Origin: Corbicula japonica
Taxonomy: Eukaryota > Mollusca > Bivalvia > Venerida > Cyrenidae
Assembly: GCA_038501625.1 (NCBI GenBank)
Contig: JAZAYU010000170.1
Location: 744,001-808,000, forward strand
Reading direction: 5' to 3'
Length of the DNA: 64,000 nucleotides
Shown: one piece after another, positions 24,895-34,219 of the stretch
Position numbering within the stretch: position 1 is the first letter of the stretch
How the letters are laid out: every line of letters begins with the position of its first letter
Program-made: the position numbers and the translations under genes
Notes under the pieces: generated by a model
What the model was told of the DNA's origin: nothing
Database searches by the model: none
What the model saw: the letters and a program-made list of their open reading frames with translations, nothing else

Positions 24895-25020
24895 GTGCCA
24901 CCAAATTAGATCCAGATCAGTCTGCACCTGTAAAGTCTCGTTAGGATCTACAGTAGTCTCTTTTTAGATGCCTTATATTATTTCTGATCAGTTCTGCTGG
25001 TTGATCTGGACCTACTCTGG
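24895..25020. repeat. Foldback MITE copy ('gtagatccagatca' family)
   Basis: 'aattagatccagatcagtctgcacctg' and an inverted 'ctggttgatctggacctac', diverged, downstream of the host gene. Confidence 0.45.
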
Positions 25021-25216
25021 ACATGAGGATGGGTTATGAGTCTTATCACTTGGAGTCAAGGGTTAAAAAGTTTGTTTTGCTAGTGAAAAAAAGCCATGGA
25101 CTGGTCATGTTCCAGAAAGACAGGCTTCAAGTAATAAAACTTTTGAAAGACATTGAAGGCCAGTCACAAATCACAACAATTTGATTTGAGTTATTATACC
25201 AATGACAAACGTAAAA

Positions 25217-25353
25217 TCTGAGACTTGTCTCCAAGATCTGAGACTGGTCTTTAATATCTGAGACTGATCTCCAAAATCTGAGGCTGATTTCTGACATCCG
25301 AGGACAAGTCTCGGAGACTAGCCTAGGATCTCGGAGACCAGTCTCGGATCTGG
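25217..25353. repeat. 'atctgagactggtct' repeat cluster
   Basis: Five or six direct copies of an 'atctgagac(t/g)(t/g)gtct' unit, then an inverted set ('ctcggagaccagtctcggat'), so the cluster can fold back on itself. Confidence 0.6.
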
Positions 25354-25359
25354 TTTCAT

Positions 25360-26725
25360 TTACTGTATATTCAGTGTTATTCAGCATAGTTTATACATGT
25401 ACTTACATTTATTTCAGTAACAGATGAAATTTTTAGAATGAAAAAAAAATGTTTTCAAACCTCGCATGTGTTTTTGGCTAAAATGTAAGTTAACTCTAGC
25501 TGGTTGATAAAAGCACATTGGTCATGAAGTGTAGCAATAATTCCTAATTATGATGGGAAGTAACTTGTTTGTACATTGTTCATATGTAAAAATCACTATA
25601 ATTAATTGTATCCCCAGTTGTAAAAACTGAAAAGAAACTTGTTTCCATGGAAATAACCAAATTTTTATGCCCCATGGGCAACAAATCATGGTACACAAAA
25701 GTTATTGGTTGTATAGGTAGAAAGTCAACTTGTGTTCAGTGTTTTACTTTGTTTTGAAGCACTTTATTTGTTCAATGTTAAGGAAACGTTTGGAGACAGA
25801 TCTCAGCAACCTGATTTGTTGAAATCAAATAGAATTAGATGGGAGAATGGTTTCCAGCCACAAGTGTTACAACATTTTGTCTAGGTTTAAAGATTATAAA
25901 ACTGTGAAGGGACACCGTTTATGCTACCAATCTGATTGGTTGCAATTTAGGAAAGTCCAACGATTGACCAATGAGATGTGTGAGATTTAAGATTGGTTTC
26001 TGGGTTCAGTTTAAGTTTTTAAGTTTTACGTTCAAGTCGCAGTTGTGATTTATCTGAGTTTTGTAGAATAAAGATAAAGTAAGCCTCAATTACTGTAAAA
26101 GAGTCACCTGTATACATGTGTATCAGTCTGTTTTTTGTTCACAGGGTGAAGTGTAGAAATTTAGCAAGCAGCTAGTGTAGACTCGGATTAAACTGACTAA
26201 TGGACCAACAAAGTGTGAACTATTCTGTTTGCAAATGTGACTTGAATTGCAAATAGTAAGCCAAACATTCTATTGTCTATATATGTTAGTGTTCTTGCCT
26301 TTCTGCTATGGCCACTGTAATGAACAGATCCCTATTACTTTGTACATCCTTTTGTTTTATGTCTCTTTGGCATTAAAGAAGTTGTGAACATTGGTTCCAA
26401 TAATTACAACTGATTTTTTTTACTTTTATACTTTCAGGAATAGAAAGCTAAAACAGCAACATTAAAGCTCATGTAAATACTTGTTAATAGTTGTTCATGT
26501 AAATATTTGTACTATTGTTTTACATTGCACTATTAAAATCAATAACAGTTTTCTGTGATAATTGTTGGGTTTTTTATTTAAGGATTCGATCAATTATTGC
26601 CTGTATATTCATGGGATGTGAAAACCATCCCAGAAGTGTGTGAAGCTGGAAATTTAAATAGACCACATGTTTTCCATATTCTGGTGAATACAAATAATCA
26701 TTATTTCTATAATTCGATACAAGGC
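25360..26725. other. Intergenic stretch, no gene seen
   Basis: AT-rich sequence containing isolated AATAAA motifs (for example near 26069). It could be extended 3' UTR of the upstream gene. No open frame stands out. Confidence 0.4.
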
Positions 26726-26730
26726 TAGGC

Positions 26731-26950
26731 AGTAGCGCTCAACCCAGGACTATGCAGTAGCGCTCAACCCAGGGCTAGACAGTAGCGCTCATTCCAGGGC
26801 TAGACAGTAGCGCTCAATACAAGGCTATGCAGTAGCGCTCAACCCAGGGCTAGACAATAGCGCTTAATACAGGACTAGGCAGTAGCGCTCAACCCAGGAC
26901 TATACAGTAGCGCTCAACCCAGGGCTAGACAGTAGCGCTCAACCCATGGC
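26731..26950 (+). repeat. 25-bp minisatellite ('agtagcgctcaacccagggctagac')
   Basis: About nine copies at 25-bp spacing (26731, 26756, 26781, 26806 and on), with small substitutions such as 'aatac' for 'aaccc'. Confidence 0.85.
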
Positions 26951-27801
26951 CAGGCAGCGTGGACAGTAATACGCATTCCCATTACTGCCCATGAACTGGC
27001 TATTAAACCTAGTCTGCATTACCTTGATATTTGTGGTGTTCAATGGCTTTGAAATGGCCTTTTCCATCTTTTTCTATACATTCTCATACTCACAAAAATA
27101 ATTGTAATTATTGGTATGTCCAGCTGTTTGGTATGGTGGTAGACAAAGTGTTGGCAATATACTGAGCCAATGAAAGCACACTTGTGCAACTACTCATTGC
27201 AAAACATGATCGTGCATTGAAGTCACTAGTTAAAACATTGCCAGGCCTTCCAAAACATTTTTATAACTAATCCAGATAGGTATTTCTTTACATTGGACTG
27301 TTTTGATGTTAAAGTTGTTTTACAATGACGATGATTATGATGGTGCAAATGATAATGACCATGGTCAACAGTAATCATGCTCCGGAAATGCCATTACTTA
27401 AGCTAACCATAAATGTTATTAAGACTGAAGAAATGTGATTTGTTCGAACAAATTCAAGTAAAAGGTTTGTCAGCGTTTATTGTATTCTTAGATCCATGCT
27501 CATTTTGAGTTTGAAACAGGTCTATAATTAATCCGGACCGAGCAAAGAAAATAACAAAAATCATTCTAACCATCAAAATTGCAAAGAAGTCCGACATTTT
27601 TTCAGGTTTAGAGAGTAAGCAATGAGGTTGATGACACTTGGCTGTTATTTACAGGTTGTGCCTGAAGCAGCGAGTTAATAAACGGGAAATTGGGAAGAAT
27701 GTGGTAGAGCAATTTTGAGAATGCCATATAATTTATCTGAATTTGGTTTTAATTTAGATGTGATTTAACTACGTTAGTATGCGTTGTTCAAAATCCATAG
27801 A

Positions 27802-27930
27802 TTAGTTGCGATTTCGCCCTCCTCTCCCTCGTCCGCCTCTTCGACTTGTCGGTGTCACTGGACCCTGTGTTGTATGTAACTGATGCGGCAGTCTGGTCGA
27901 ACCACTCCGAGTAGGATTTATTATTCCAGC
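27802..27930 (-). CDS. Candidate terminal exon with an RGG-rich tail
   Basis: On the minus strand a good acceptor ('aattttcag', ending at 27931) is followed by 42 sense codons and a TAA at 27802-27804. The frame ends R-R-G-G-R-G-R-G-G-R-N-R-N, typical of RNA-binding tails. A second frame is also open over most of the span, so the reading frame is not proven. No upstream exon was identified. If real, they lie to the right, possibly beyond the Polinton. Confidence 0.3.
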   Translation of the reverse strand, partial: AGIINPTRSGSTRLPHQLHTTQGPVTPTSRRGGRGRGGRNRN

Positions 27931-28349
27931 CTGAAAATTAATCATTTATATATGCTGAGTTTACATGCAAATATTATGTAAGATGGAAAGGGTATATACC
28001 TCTGCAAATGATAAAATAATATTCATCTCATTCTTTCGGAATTCCAAAATGGATCGCGTTAAATTTGACCCTTAGGAAAAAAGAATCACAGGAAATATAA
28101 AAAAAATCATAGTTTGCCAACATAAAGGTCGATTCAACTGTTCAACTTAATTTACTTGTTTCGAAAATTTGGGAAATGAGATTTTAACTCCTCGTAAGTG
28201 CTTTTTCCCAGCATAGTTTTAAATGATAGATACCATGTTCACGCAATCATATCAATTTGTTTCTTTGTTATTCAATAGTAAACAAATTTAAAATTATGTT
28301 CTCTCTCCCCTCCCCATCCCCCCTCCCCCCACCCTCTTTTCACCCACAG

Positions 28350-28411
28350 TAAATAACACACCCGTCAACCTGCAGAGCCAGGAGCAGACGGCACAACCAG
28401 GCGCAGACACG
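28350..28411 (+). CDS. Candidate small internal exon, Gln-rich
   Basis: A long polypyrimidine tract (28300-28346) and 'cccacag' precede it, and 'gtaagt' follows at 28412. One frame is open for 20 codons (rich in Gln, Thr, Pro and Ala). The splice signals are strong but no neighbouring exon was found, so the gene is unknown. The Polinton begins about 216 bp downstream, within the putative following intron. Confidence 0.3.
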
Positions 28412-28627
28412 GTAAGTTTTCCATACTTGACAGTGGTATAAGAAATAATCATTTTCGCTAGTGTAATGTAATAGGGAAATAATGATAGTAATTTAGTTCT
28501 TTATAGCATCAAATTATTTGTGTACTCTTGACAGGTATTTTAGCCACAAGTCAATTCCATGTCTTCATCTCTATTTTACATTCTACTCGTTCTTTGTTAT
28601 GATTAATTAGGACGTTATATAACTGTT

Positions 28628-29340
28628 AGTAGTATAGTATGCTGGCTATTTCCATATCTTGCGCGTCCGCGTCCGTCCTGAAAGTGGGACATGACCTTGA
28701 CCTGGATCTTATAAGTGCATGTGTACGTGACCTCTGGAAAATATAGGTCGTAAACAAAGTCATTCATCAAATCTTATCTTGACAGCTTCAATTAGCGTCT
28801 TCCGGAGATCAAAAGCATTCCTAACCGCAAGAATGTCTTAATGGGTTATTAATGAGCTTTGTGGCGACTGACGCCCTTATAAGTGCCAGGTGTCCGTGAT
28901 TTCGATGAGAAATAGGTCGTAAATAACGCCATTCATCATCCCTTATCTGACAGTTGTAATATTGCGTTTCCGGACATCAAAAGCATTCCTAACCGCAAGA
29001 ATGTCTTAATGGCTTATTTATCATACTCATATCATATTCATCGCTTAAATAGGTCGTAAACAACGCCATCCATCAAATCTTTTCTTGACAGCTTCAATTA
29101 GCGTCTTCCGGAGATCAAAAGAATTCCTAACCGCAAGAATGTCATAATGGGCTATTTACGATCCTTTGTGGAGACAGAGCGGCGACTTTCAAGTGCCAGG
29201 TGTACGCGACTTCGGTGAGAAATAGGTCGTAAACAAGCCAATTTATCAAATCTTATCCGACAGCTTGAATGAGTCTTTTTCGGAGTTCAAAAGACTCGCG
29301 TAGACGGAGCGGCGTCCGCCGCAAGAATGCGTTGACACCT
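28628..29340. repeat. Left terminal inverted repeat of the Polinton
   Basis: About 710 bp, complementary in order to the right end. It contains recurring sub-motifs: 'aaataggtcgtaaa', 'cctaaccgcaagaatgtctt', 'aagtgccaggtgtccgtgat'. It holds about one copy of the 168-bp subrepeat that is multiplied at the right end. Confidence 0.85.
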
Positions 29341-29545
29341 GCTGTATTTTATTTGCATACCGCTGGCTATAATGAAAGATTTGTCATAAGATTAAATGTA
29401 GAGTAATAAGAGGATTTTTACTTTAAACAAACAGTAATGTCATTTTGTTCGTTTTGACACACCTTAAAACTCCGTTAACCAATCGGATAAGAAAGAGATG
29501 AATTTAAAAATTTCCCTATTCTCGTTATTTTAGTTTTTCTTAAAC

Positions 29546-29812
29546 ATGGCACAAAAACTGTTGGATTTAATGCAGTATAAATTGAAGTACGAGGAGTTTA
29601 AAAATATTGCATTTACAGAGAATGCGGTGGTTTGCGAACTCAGTGAAAGATTTTCTATCATAATTCAACGACGTTCACGTTCCGTACAATTATTTTTACG
29701 AAGTGGAAAAAGAAGACTAAGGATTCCTTTTGAAATTTTTGAGGGCATCTGTAGCTCTCAAATCAGTGTTACATTTCTGAGATATTGCATGGAAGAACGC
29801 CTATGCGAATAA
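29546..29812 (+). CDS. Unknown 88-aa Polinton protein
   Basis: The first gene inside the left inverted repeat, starting MAQKLLDLMQYKLKYEEF. The centre is basic and predicted to be mainly strand (S-I-I-I-Q-R-R-S-R-S-V-Q-L-F-L-R-S-G-K-R-R). No membrane segment or known motif. It reads toward the main gene block, together with the next gene, which starts 78 bp later. Its position suggests an early or regulatory role, but that is a guess. I do not recognise the family. Confidence 0.55.
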   Translation: MAQKLLDLMQYKLKYEEFKNIAFTENAVVCELSERFSIIIQRRSRSVQLFLRSGKRRLRIPFEIFEGICSSQISVTFLRYCMEERLCE

Positions 29813-29890
29813 AACCCAAAGTGTATTGGAATAAACTTAAGAAATACGAAGCTTGAGAGCGAAGATACATTCGTCTGTGGCACGGGTACG

Positions 29891-30280
29891 ATGGAAGTAA
29901 CGCTGCTAGATGCCTACTTCGACTTTTTCTATGCCCAGGAAATCATGGATAAAATGGCTAGCGTGTTCAAGAACAAGTGTTTTGGATGTCAAACCGGATG
30001 TTTATCTCAACTCGACCACGCATGCTTAACCCTCTCGCTGCATCAAAAACTTGACTTATATTTCGAGGAAGTTCTCAGTGAAGTAGACGAAATGGATATA
30101 CAAAGGAAGTGGAATGCATCAGTTTCGACCATGGAAGACACCTCACCGGAGCTCGTGGAAATGTATAAACTCAAAATTTGCTGTCTCGACTGGAGAGAGA
30201 CGGAAATGAAATCGCCAGCTTGGAAAGCAAGAATGATTAAATTGACTCAACAGCTTTTGAGCTTGGAAAAACGTTTTTAA
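29891..30280 (+). CDS. Unknown 129-aa Polinton protein with a Cys/His cluster
   Basis: Residues 30-45 form a compact cluster, C-x2-C-x3-C-x5-H-x-C (C30, C33, C37, H43, C45), followed by 'LTLSLHQKLDLYFEEVL' and a helical C-terminal half. I recall similar C-x-G-C...H-x-C proteins in other invertebrate Polintons, without an assigned function. The cluster could bind zinc. It is followed by AATAAA at 30360-30365 on the same strand, fitting its own short transcript. Confidence 0.65.
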   Translation: MEVTLLDAYFDFFYAQEIMDKMASVFKNKCFGCQTGCLSQLDHACLTLSLHQKLDLYFEEVLSEVDEMDIQRKWNASVSTMEDTSPELVEMYKLKICCLDWRETEMKSPAWKARMIKLTQQLLSLEKRF

Positions 30281-30945
30281 AAAGTGTTTATATCCGTGTT
30301 TGATTTGACAGTAAAAGGAATGAATACTTTTGTTTGCCTGTAGCTTTTGTATTTTAAGGAATAAATCGCTGAAAAAATGTAAATGTGTTATTATTTTAAT
30401 AATGCGACTGAATTGTTTATAACGTCTTCTTGTTCTTATACACTCTTTGCTTACTTTCTTTATAATCATCATCTCTTTTTTTCTTCTATCTCTTTAGATT
30501 TGTTTATAAAAAGATTTTACTTTTTTTCTTCAAAATACTCCGATGGCAAATAAGTATCAAAGTGGCATTCTAGGTGCCATTTCTGTCTTGTACCAAATAA
30601 GTGCGATCAAGAGACAATTAGAACAGAGAATTTGCAATAGACACGATACACAAAAAAATGAGGAGAATTTACGGACAGACACATAGACAGACAGACAGAC
30701 AGACGGGTAGACAGACAGACGGATAGACAGACAGACAGACATTCCGAATAAATAACAATCGCATGAATCTACTCTACTTTTTATTATGCTTTTTTTTCTA
30801 CTGTTTACATTCACACAAATAGAAAGAAAACAAATCTATACAACAGCTTAATCTCACACATTCGTCATACTTTTATGTACACAACTGTTAAACAAATTAA
30901 AGCACAATTCAGATAAAACATTTTCAAAATATTCGATTTAAATAT
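30281..30945. other. Convergent 3' region with a microsatellite and two poly(A) signals
   Basis: It separates the rightward and leftward Polinton genes. AATAAA for the plus-strand genes is at 30360-30365. 'tttatt' at 30779-30784 is AATAAA for the minus-strand block, about 160 bp past the protease stop. An (AGAC)n microsatellite lies at about 30670-30740. Confidence 0.6.
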
Positions 30946-31458
30946 TCAAACATTTTGGCAAAGAGAGTTGCATATTTGTCCGCTATTCTTGCCGAAACAG
31001 CAAGAGTATGCATGTGTGACAACACGATATATAAAAGAATCATTTGCAAGGGTATTGTTGGAATCAAATGACTGAATAAAGTCATCCAGAGTATCTCCAT
31101 TTAGTAGGTGACGTAAAAACATTATACAGTAAAGTCCGCACACGGTTGAGTCATCACTCTGAATCTGTACACGGTTCATTTGCACAGTCTTTGCCATTCT
31201 GTGTATCCAGCGTTCAAAATAGACACTATTCTGACTCGGAATTCTTCCGTAACTATCGAAGAACATAACGTGACCTAGACCGTCGTCGTAAAATGCGCAC
31301 CAGTGGCCCGGTAGTGGATAAGGTCGAGTGTTTGCGATGAAGCCATACGCTTTTCTGAAGCGCCGGAGAGGAAGCTGATCCGCCCCATATACCCCAATGA
31401 CATTATCTCGTAACATCGGGTCACAATCGATCATGCATTCCAGCTGAGACGTGTTCAT
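30946..31458 (-). CDS. Adenain-like cysteine protease (Polinton PRO)
   Basis: 170 residues. The catalytic set of the adenovirus protease family is in order: His52 in P-G-H-W-C-A-F-Y, Asp68 in F-F-D-S-Y-G, Gln100 in the oxyanion-hole position, and Cys107 in T-V-C-G-L-Y-C. The N-terminus ('IGVYGADQLP') also fits the family. By analogy it cleaves capsid or core precursors during particle maturation. Its ATG shares one base with the stop codon of the major capsid gene (TAATG), and it is the last gene of the leftward block. Confidence 0.93.
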   Translation of the reverse strand: MNTSQLECMIDCDPMLRDNVIGVYGADQLPLRRFRKAYGFIANTRPYPLPGHWCAFYDDGLGHVMFFDSYGRIPSQNSVYFERWIHRMAKTVQMNRVQIQSDDSTVCGLYCIMFLRHLLNGDTLDDFIQSFDSNNTLANDSFIYRVVTHAYSCCFGKNSGQICNSLCQNV

Positions 31459-33027
31459 TACTGAACGATAATATCTCGTTCTTGGTTAATTTCAAAATAC
31501 CCCGGTCCTTCGCTATACACGATGCAACTCATCGGTTCTGAAATGATGAAAATATGTTTTAAGTATTTTTTTTTTATCACTGAAAAGTTTTGTTGAAATT
31601 TACAAATAATGCAAATAAATAGTTACAAAAAAAAAAAAAATTCTTTCTTTTTCTTTTTTTTTTCAATTATAATAGAGTGGAGAGAATATTATATTATGTG
31701 AAGGACAAAAAAAAAACAACAACAAAAAAACAACAACAACAACAACAAAAACAAAAAAAACACTTTAGAATGAATTTAATCTACACTCACCCGTCAGTCC
31801 GTTCTTGAACTGCACTTCTAGTCTCACGTTGCCGTTCTTCACCAGAGACATAAACTCCCCGTGATGGGAAAAGTCGGGCTCCAACTGGAAGGCAAAGAGG
31901 GTGCTTCCGCTTATGAAGTGACTTTTGTCTAAGGCGTTGCCCTCGTCGCGTTTCCATTTCCCGGCACTAAGCAGCAGATAAGTGTAGGCTCTCATCACGA
32001 TGGTTCCGTCAGCGGTCGTAAAATCCATTTTCAGAGGGTTTCCCCCGACTGGTAGACCGTCGGCATACACGGCAATATGTTTGATTCCGCAGTTTTCAAA
32101 ATTAAAGGGATTGGTGGTGTAATCTCCATTCAAAGCCTTGCTTTTGACGAAACCAATGATCACTTTTTCCGGCCTTCTTCCTTGGAACATGTTTTCCCAG
32201 TTAAATGATGTGCTACCTGTCGCGATGCTCTGAGAGCGACATTCGACCTTCGTGCACGGATAGAGCGCATTCTGTTTTTCCAGGATTTTGGAGTGTCCGT
32301 AGATAACTGTGGGATTCACTCGTATCTTCTTTACCAAGACGTAAATGTCTTCAATGTCGATTTTGAACTCTGTTGAGTTATCTGCAGCCAATAATGCAAA
32401 ACTGGCCGGCGATCTGTACAATTTGATTTTAACATCCACTTGATTAAGCAAATATCGTTCGATTGAAAACAGGTCATGAAAGATAGGACCTTGTAGGTCG
32501 AAGGTCTTCGAGGTGGCAATCCACTTAGCTCTTTCATAGAGTCCGTTATTAGTTCCGGATGGGTCGGTTACTCCTGGGGAATCTGCGTCATCCTGAAACC
32601 ATCCCTGCGTTTCTATCTGACTAGATAGGGCATCTCGTCCATAGTTCAGTAAAGTTTGAATGTAAGCTCGATATGGGTTATAGTTACAGGTAATCGTCGC
32701 TTTGTTCTGCAGCGTGACTTCGGTTGTTGAAAATAAGGCTTGCAAAAGCAAGTTGGCGGGTCCGACTTTTTCGCCCGCTAGAGCAGTGCCGTCCGACTTA
32801 TGAACTTTCAGTCTGACATAAAGTTGAGAATTTTTCATATCCAGATAATCCATAGAGTTCTGTCCACTGATCCGAAATTCGAAGGGACCATCTGTAGACA
32901 CTTGAGACAACGGACGAATTTCTTCGTAGTAGACTTCCGAGACGCTGGTTTGGGTCGGAGGTAAGTCGAACAAGGCTAATTCAGACACCAATCCTTCTTT
33001 GAACTCCTCTTCGTTAAACACGGACAT
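31458..33027 (-). CDS. Major capsid protein (double jelly-roll), spliced
   Basis: The long exon is 31791-33027, starting [13 protein letters not shown]. The frame is open 68 codons further upstream, but those overlap the basic-protein gene, so the ATG at 33027 is preferred. An unspliced reading would stop at 31765. A donor (ACGG|GTGAGT, GT at 31790) and an acceptor (TTTCAG ending 31538) remove 253 bp and join an 80-bp exon 31458-31537 in frame, giving 438 residues (1317 nt with stop). The added tail has the hydrophobic strand plus '[11 protein letters not shown]' pattern I associate with the C-terminus of Polinton capsid proteins. The intron is filled with A-rich and (AAC)n sequence. It would form the hexon-like trimers of the icosahedral shell. 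The family call is sure; the splice is inferred. Confidence 0.88.
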
Positions 33028-33034
33028 GATTTTC

Positions 33035-33451
33035 TTACTTGATTTCGAATATATCTTGGTATCCTTTCTTGTCTTGTGTTTTGGTTTTCCGACTGCCTTT
33101 CGATTTAGATGTGCTTTTCCGACTGCCTTTCGATTTAGATGTGGTTTTCGGTTTCTTGTTTCTGCGGGTAGGTGTGCTGGACGCCTTGCGCTTCGTTCCT
33201 TGTCCTGTCGTGGACTGCATTGCATCGGCAACTCGTTTTGGATTTATACCTTCTCTTTCTAGTTCTGATTTGGCTTGTGCCGCCGTTTGTTCTGCCGGTA
33301 AAACGGCTTTCAGAGAAAATGGTTTTGATTGGTCGATCGTGATAACACGTGGTCGCCTTCCGGTTCCCGACTGAGATAACTGAGTTTTACCGGTGCTGAC
33401 TCGCTCGAAAAAATCCAACCACTTCTGTGTATTAGGCACGTACAACTTCAT
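33035..33451 (-). CDS. Basic, Lys/Ser-rich Polinton core-type protein
   Basis: 138 residues from the ATG at 33451; the frame stays open further upstream, but that part overlaps the minor capsid gene. The N-terminal 50 residues start [19 protein letters not shown]. The C-terminal third is a run of Lys, Arg, Ser and Thr with a perfect 10-residue duplication (a 30-bp direct repeat at about 33083-33142). The tail resembles protamine-like or adenovirus core proteins, so DNA condensation in the particle is plausible but inferred. It starts 2 bp after the minor capsid gene ends and stops 7 bp before the major capsid ATG. Confidence 0.75.
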   Translation of the reverse strand: MKLYVPNTQKWLDFFERVSTGKTQLSQSGTGRRPRVITIDQSKPFSLKAVLPAEQTAAQAKSELEREGINPKRVADAMQSTTGQGTKRKASSTPTRRNKKPKTTSKSKGSRKSTSKSKGSRKTKTQDKKGYQDIFEIK

Positions 33452-33453
33452 TA

Positions 33454-33891
33454 TCAAAAGAAAGGGTACTGTTTCAGATGAAGAGTCAAGTATACTGGCT
33501 TCATCAAGTCTGTGGCATCCTCGTCGTTTTCTCGCTTTATATAGATCTCGATTTCCCGCAGTTCCTGTTTCGTGACAGGTACATAAAATGGATTGGTAAA
33601 GGTATAGTCCCACTTTGCTTTGCTGTTTTTCTCAAGTCGTCGTAACAGCGGGCGTTCTTCTCCATACACAATACTTTCTTTGCATAAATCCGTGTAAATG
33701 TATAGTCCTTCGTCTGCTTTGCCTAAAGGTTCCTTTTTTTCCGTGGCATAAAATTGAACCAGGGCTACCTTCCATTTACCTGACATGTACAATGGTAACT
33801 TCAACTGAACTTTGAATTTATACGTCGTATTGTCAATAAAGTATGCATTGCTTTCATCGCTTTTAATATAAATGTAAATTTCAGTCACCAT
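33454..33891 (-). CDS. Minor capsid (penton-like) protein
   Basis: 145 residues. The N-terminus has the signature of Polinton minor capsid proteins: a strand, then S-D-E-S-N-A-Y-F-I-D-N-T, then K-F-K-V-Q-L-K-L-P and W-K-V-A-L-V. The rest alternates short strands, as expected for a single jelly-roll. It would form pentamers at the capsid vertices. The first 11 bp overlap the upstream gene. Assignment rests on motif pattern and position between the core and integrase genes. Confidence 0.8.
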   Translation of the reverse strand: MVTEIYIYIKSDESNAYFIDNTTYKFKVQLKLPLYMSGKWKVALVQFYATEKKEPLGKADEGLYIYTDLCKESIVYGEERPLLRRLEKNSKAKWDYTFTNPFYVPVTKQELREIEIYIKRENDEDATDLMKPVYLTLHLKQYPFF

Positions 33892-34198
33892 TTCTTTTCA
33901 TAAAAGTAATTACTGTTTTTAAAAAAAGTGGTAATAATTGTCGATGTTTATACAAAAGTCGCTGTTGCTGCTGACGGTTGAGTTCCTTGGAGACCAGACG
34001 TCGAATGATATGTCTGTGTTCATACAATTTCTTCTTATCACTATCTGATATAGGACATGTCCCCATCAGCACGTTATAGATGGCTTCTAGCACGGCTCGC
34101 AGTTGAGGTTTCGTCAATGATTTCAGAATGGCAGCACTCTGTCTATCCGTTGCCTGAGCGAGTAATTCAAACAAAGGTAAATGCTTTTCTGGAACCAT
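33881..34198 (-). CDS. Small helical Polinton protein (105 aa)
   Basis: Starts MVPEKHLPLFELLAQATDRQ and contains I-L-K-S-L-T-K-P-Q-L-R-A-V-L-E-A-I-Y-N-V-L and a basic segment K-K-K-L-Y-E-H-R-H-I-I-R-R-L. It closes with a hydrophobic helix near 'LLPLFLKTVITFM'. This layout recurs in Polintons and adintovirus-like elements between integrase and capsid genes, where an accessory virion protein has been suggested. The specific function is unknown. It lies 21 bp after the integrase stop and overlaps the next gene by 11 bp. Confidence 0.75.
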   Translation of the reverse strand: MVPEKHLPLFELLAQATDRQSAAILKSLTKPQLRAVLEAIYNVLMGTCPISDSDKKKLYEHRHIIRRLVSKELNRQQQQRLLYKHRQLLPLFLKTVITFMKRNGD

Positions 34199-34219
34199 TC
34201 TGTCCGTTTTACAAACGCT

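Noticed and set aside
30557..30814. 85-codon minus-strand frame
   Set aside because: Largely a translation of the (AGAC)n microsatellite.
33028..33231. 68-codon N-terminal extension of the major capsid frame
   Set aside because: It overlaps the basic-protein gene in another frame and looks like its out-of-frame reading; the ATG at 33027 gives the expected capsid N-terminus.
33452..33613. 54-codon N-terminal extension of the basic-protein frame
   Set aside because: It overlaps the minor capsid gene; the ATG at 33451 directly follows that gene's stop.
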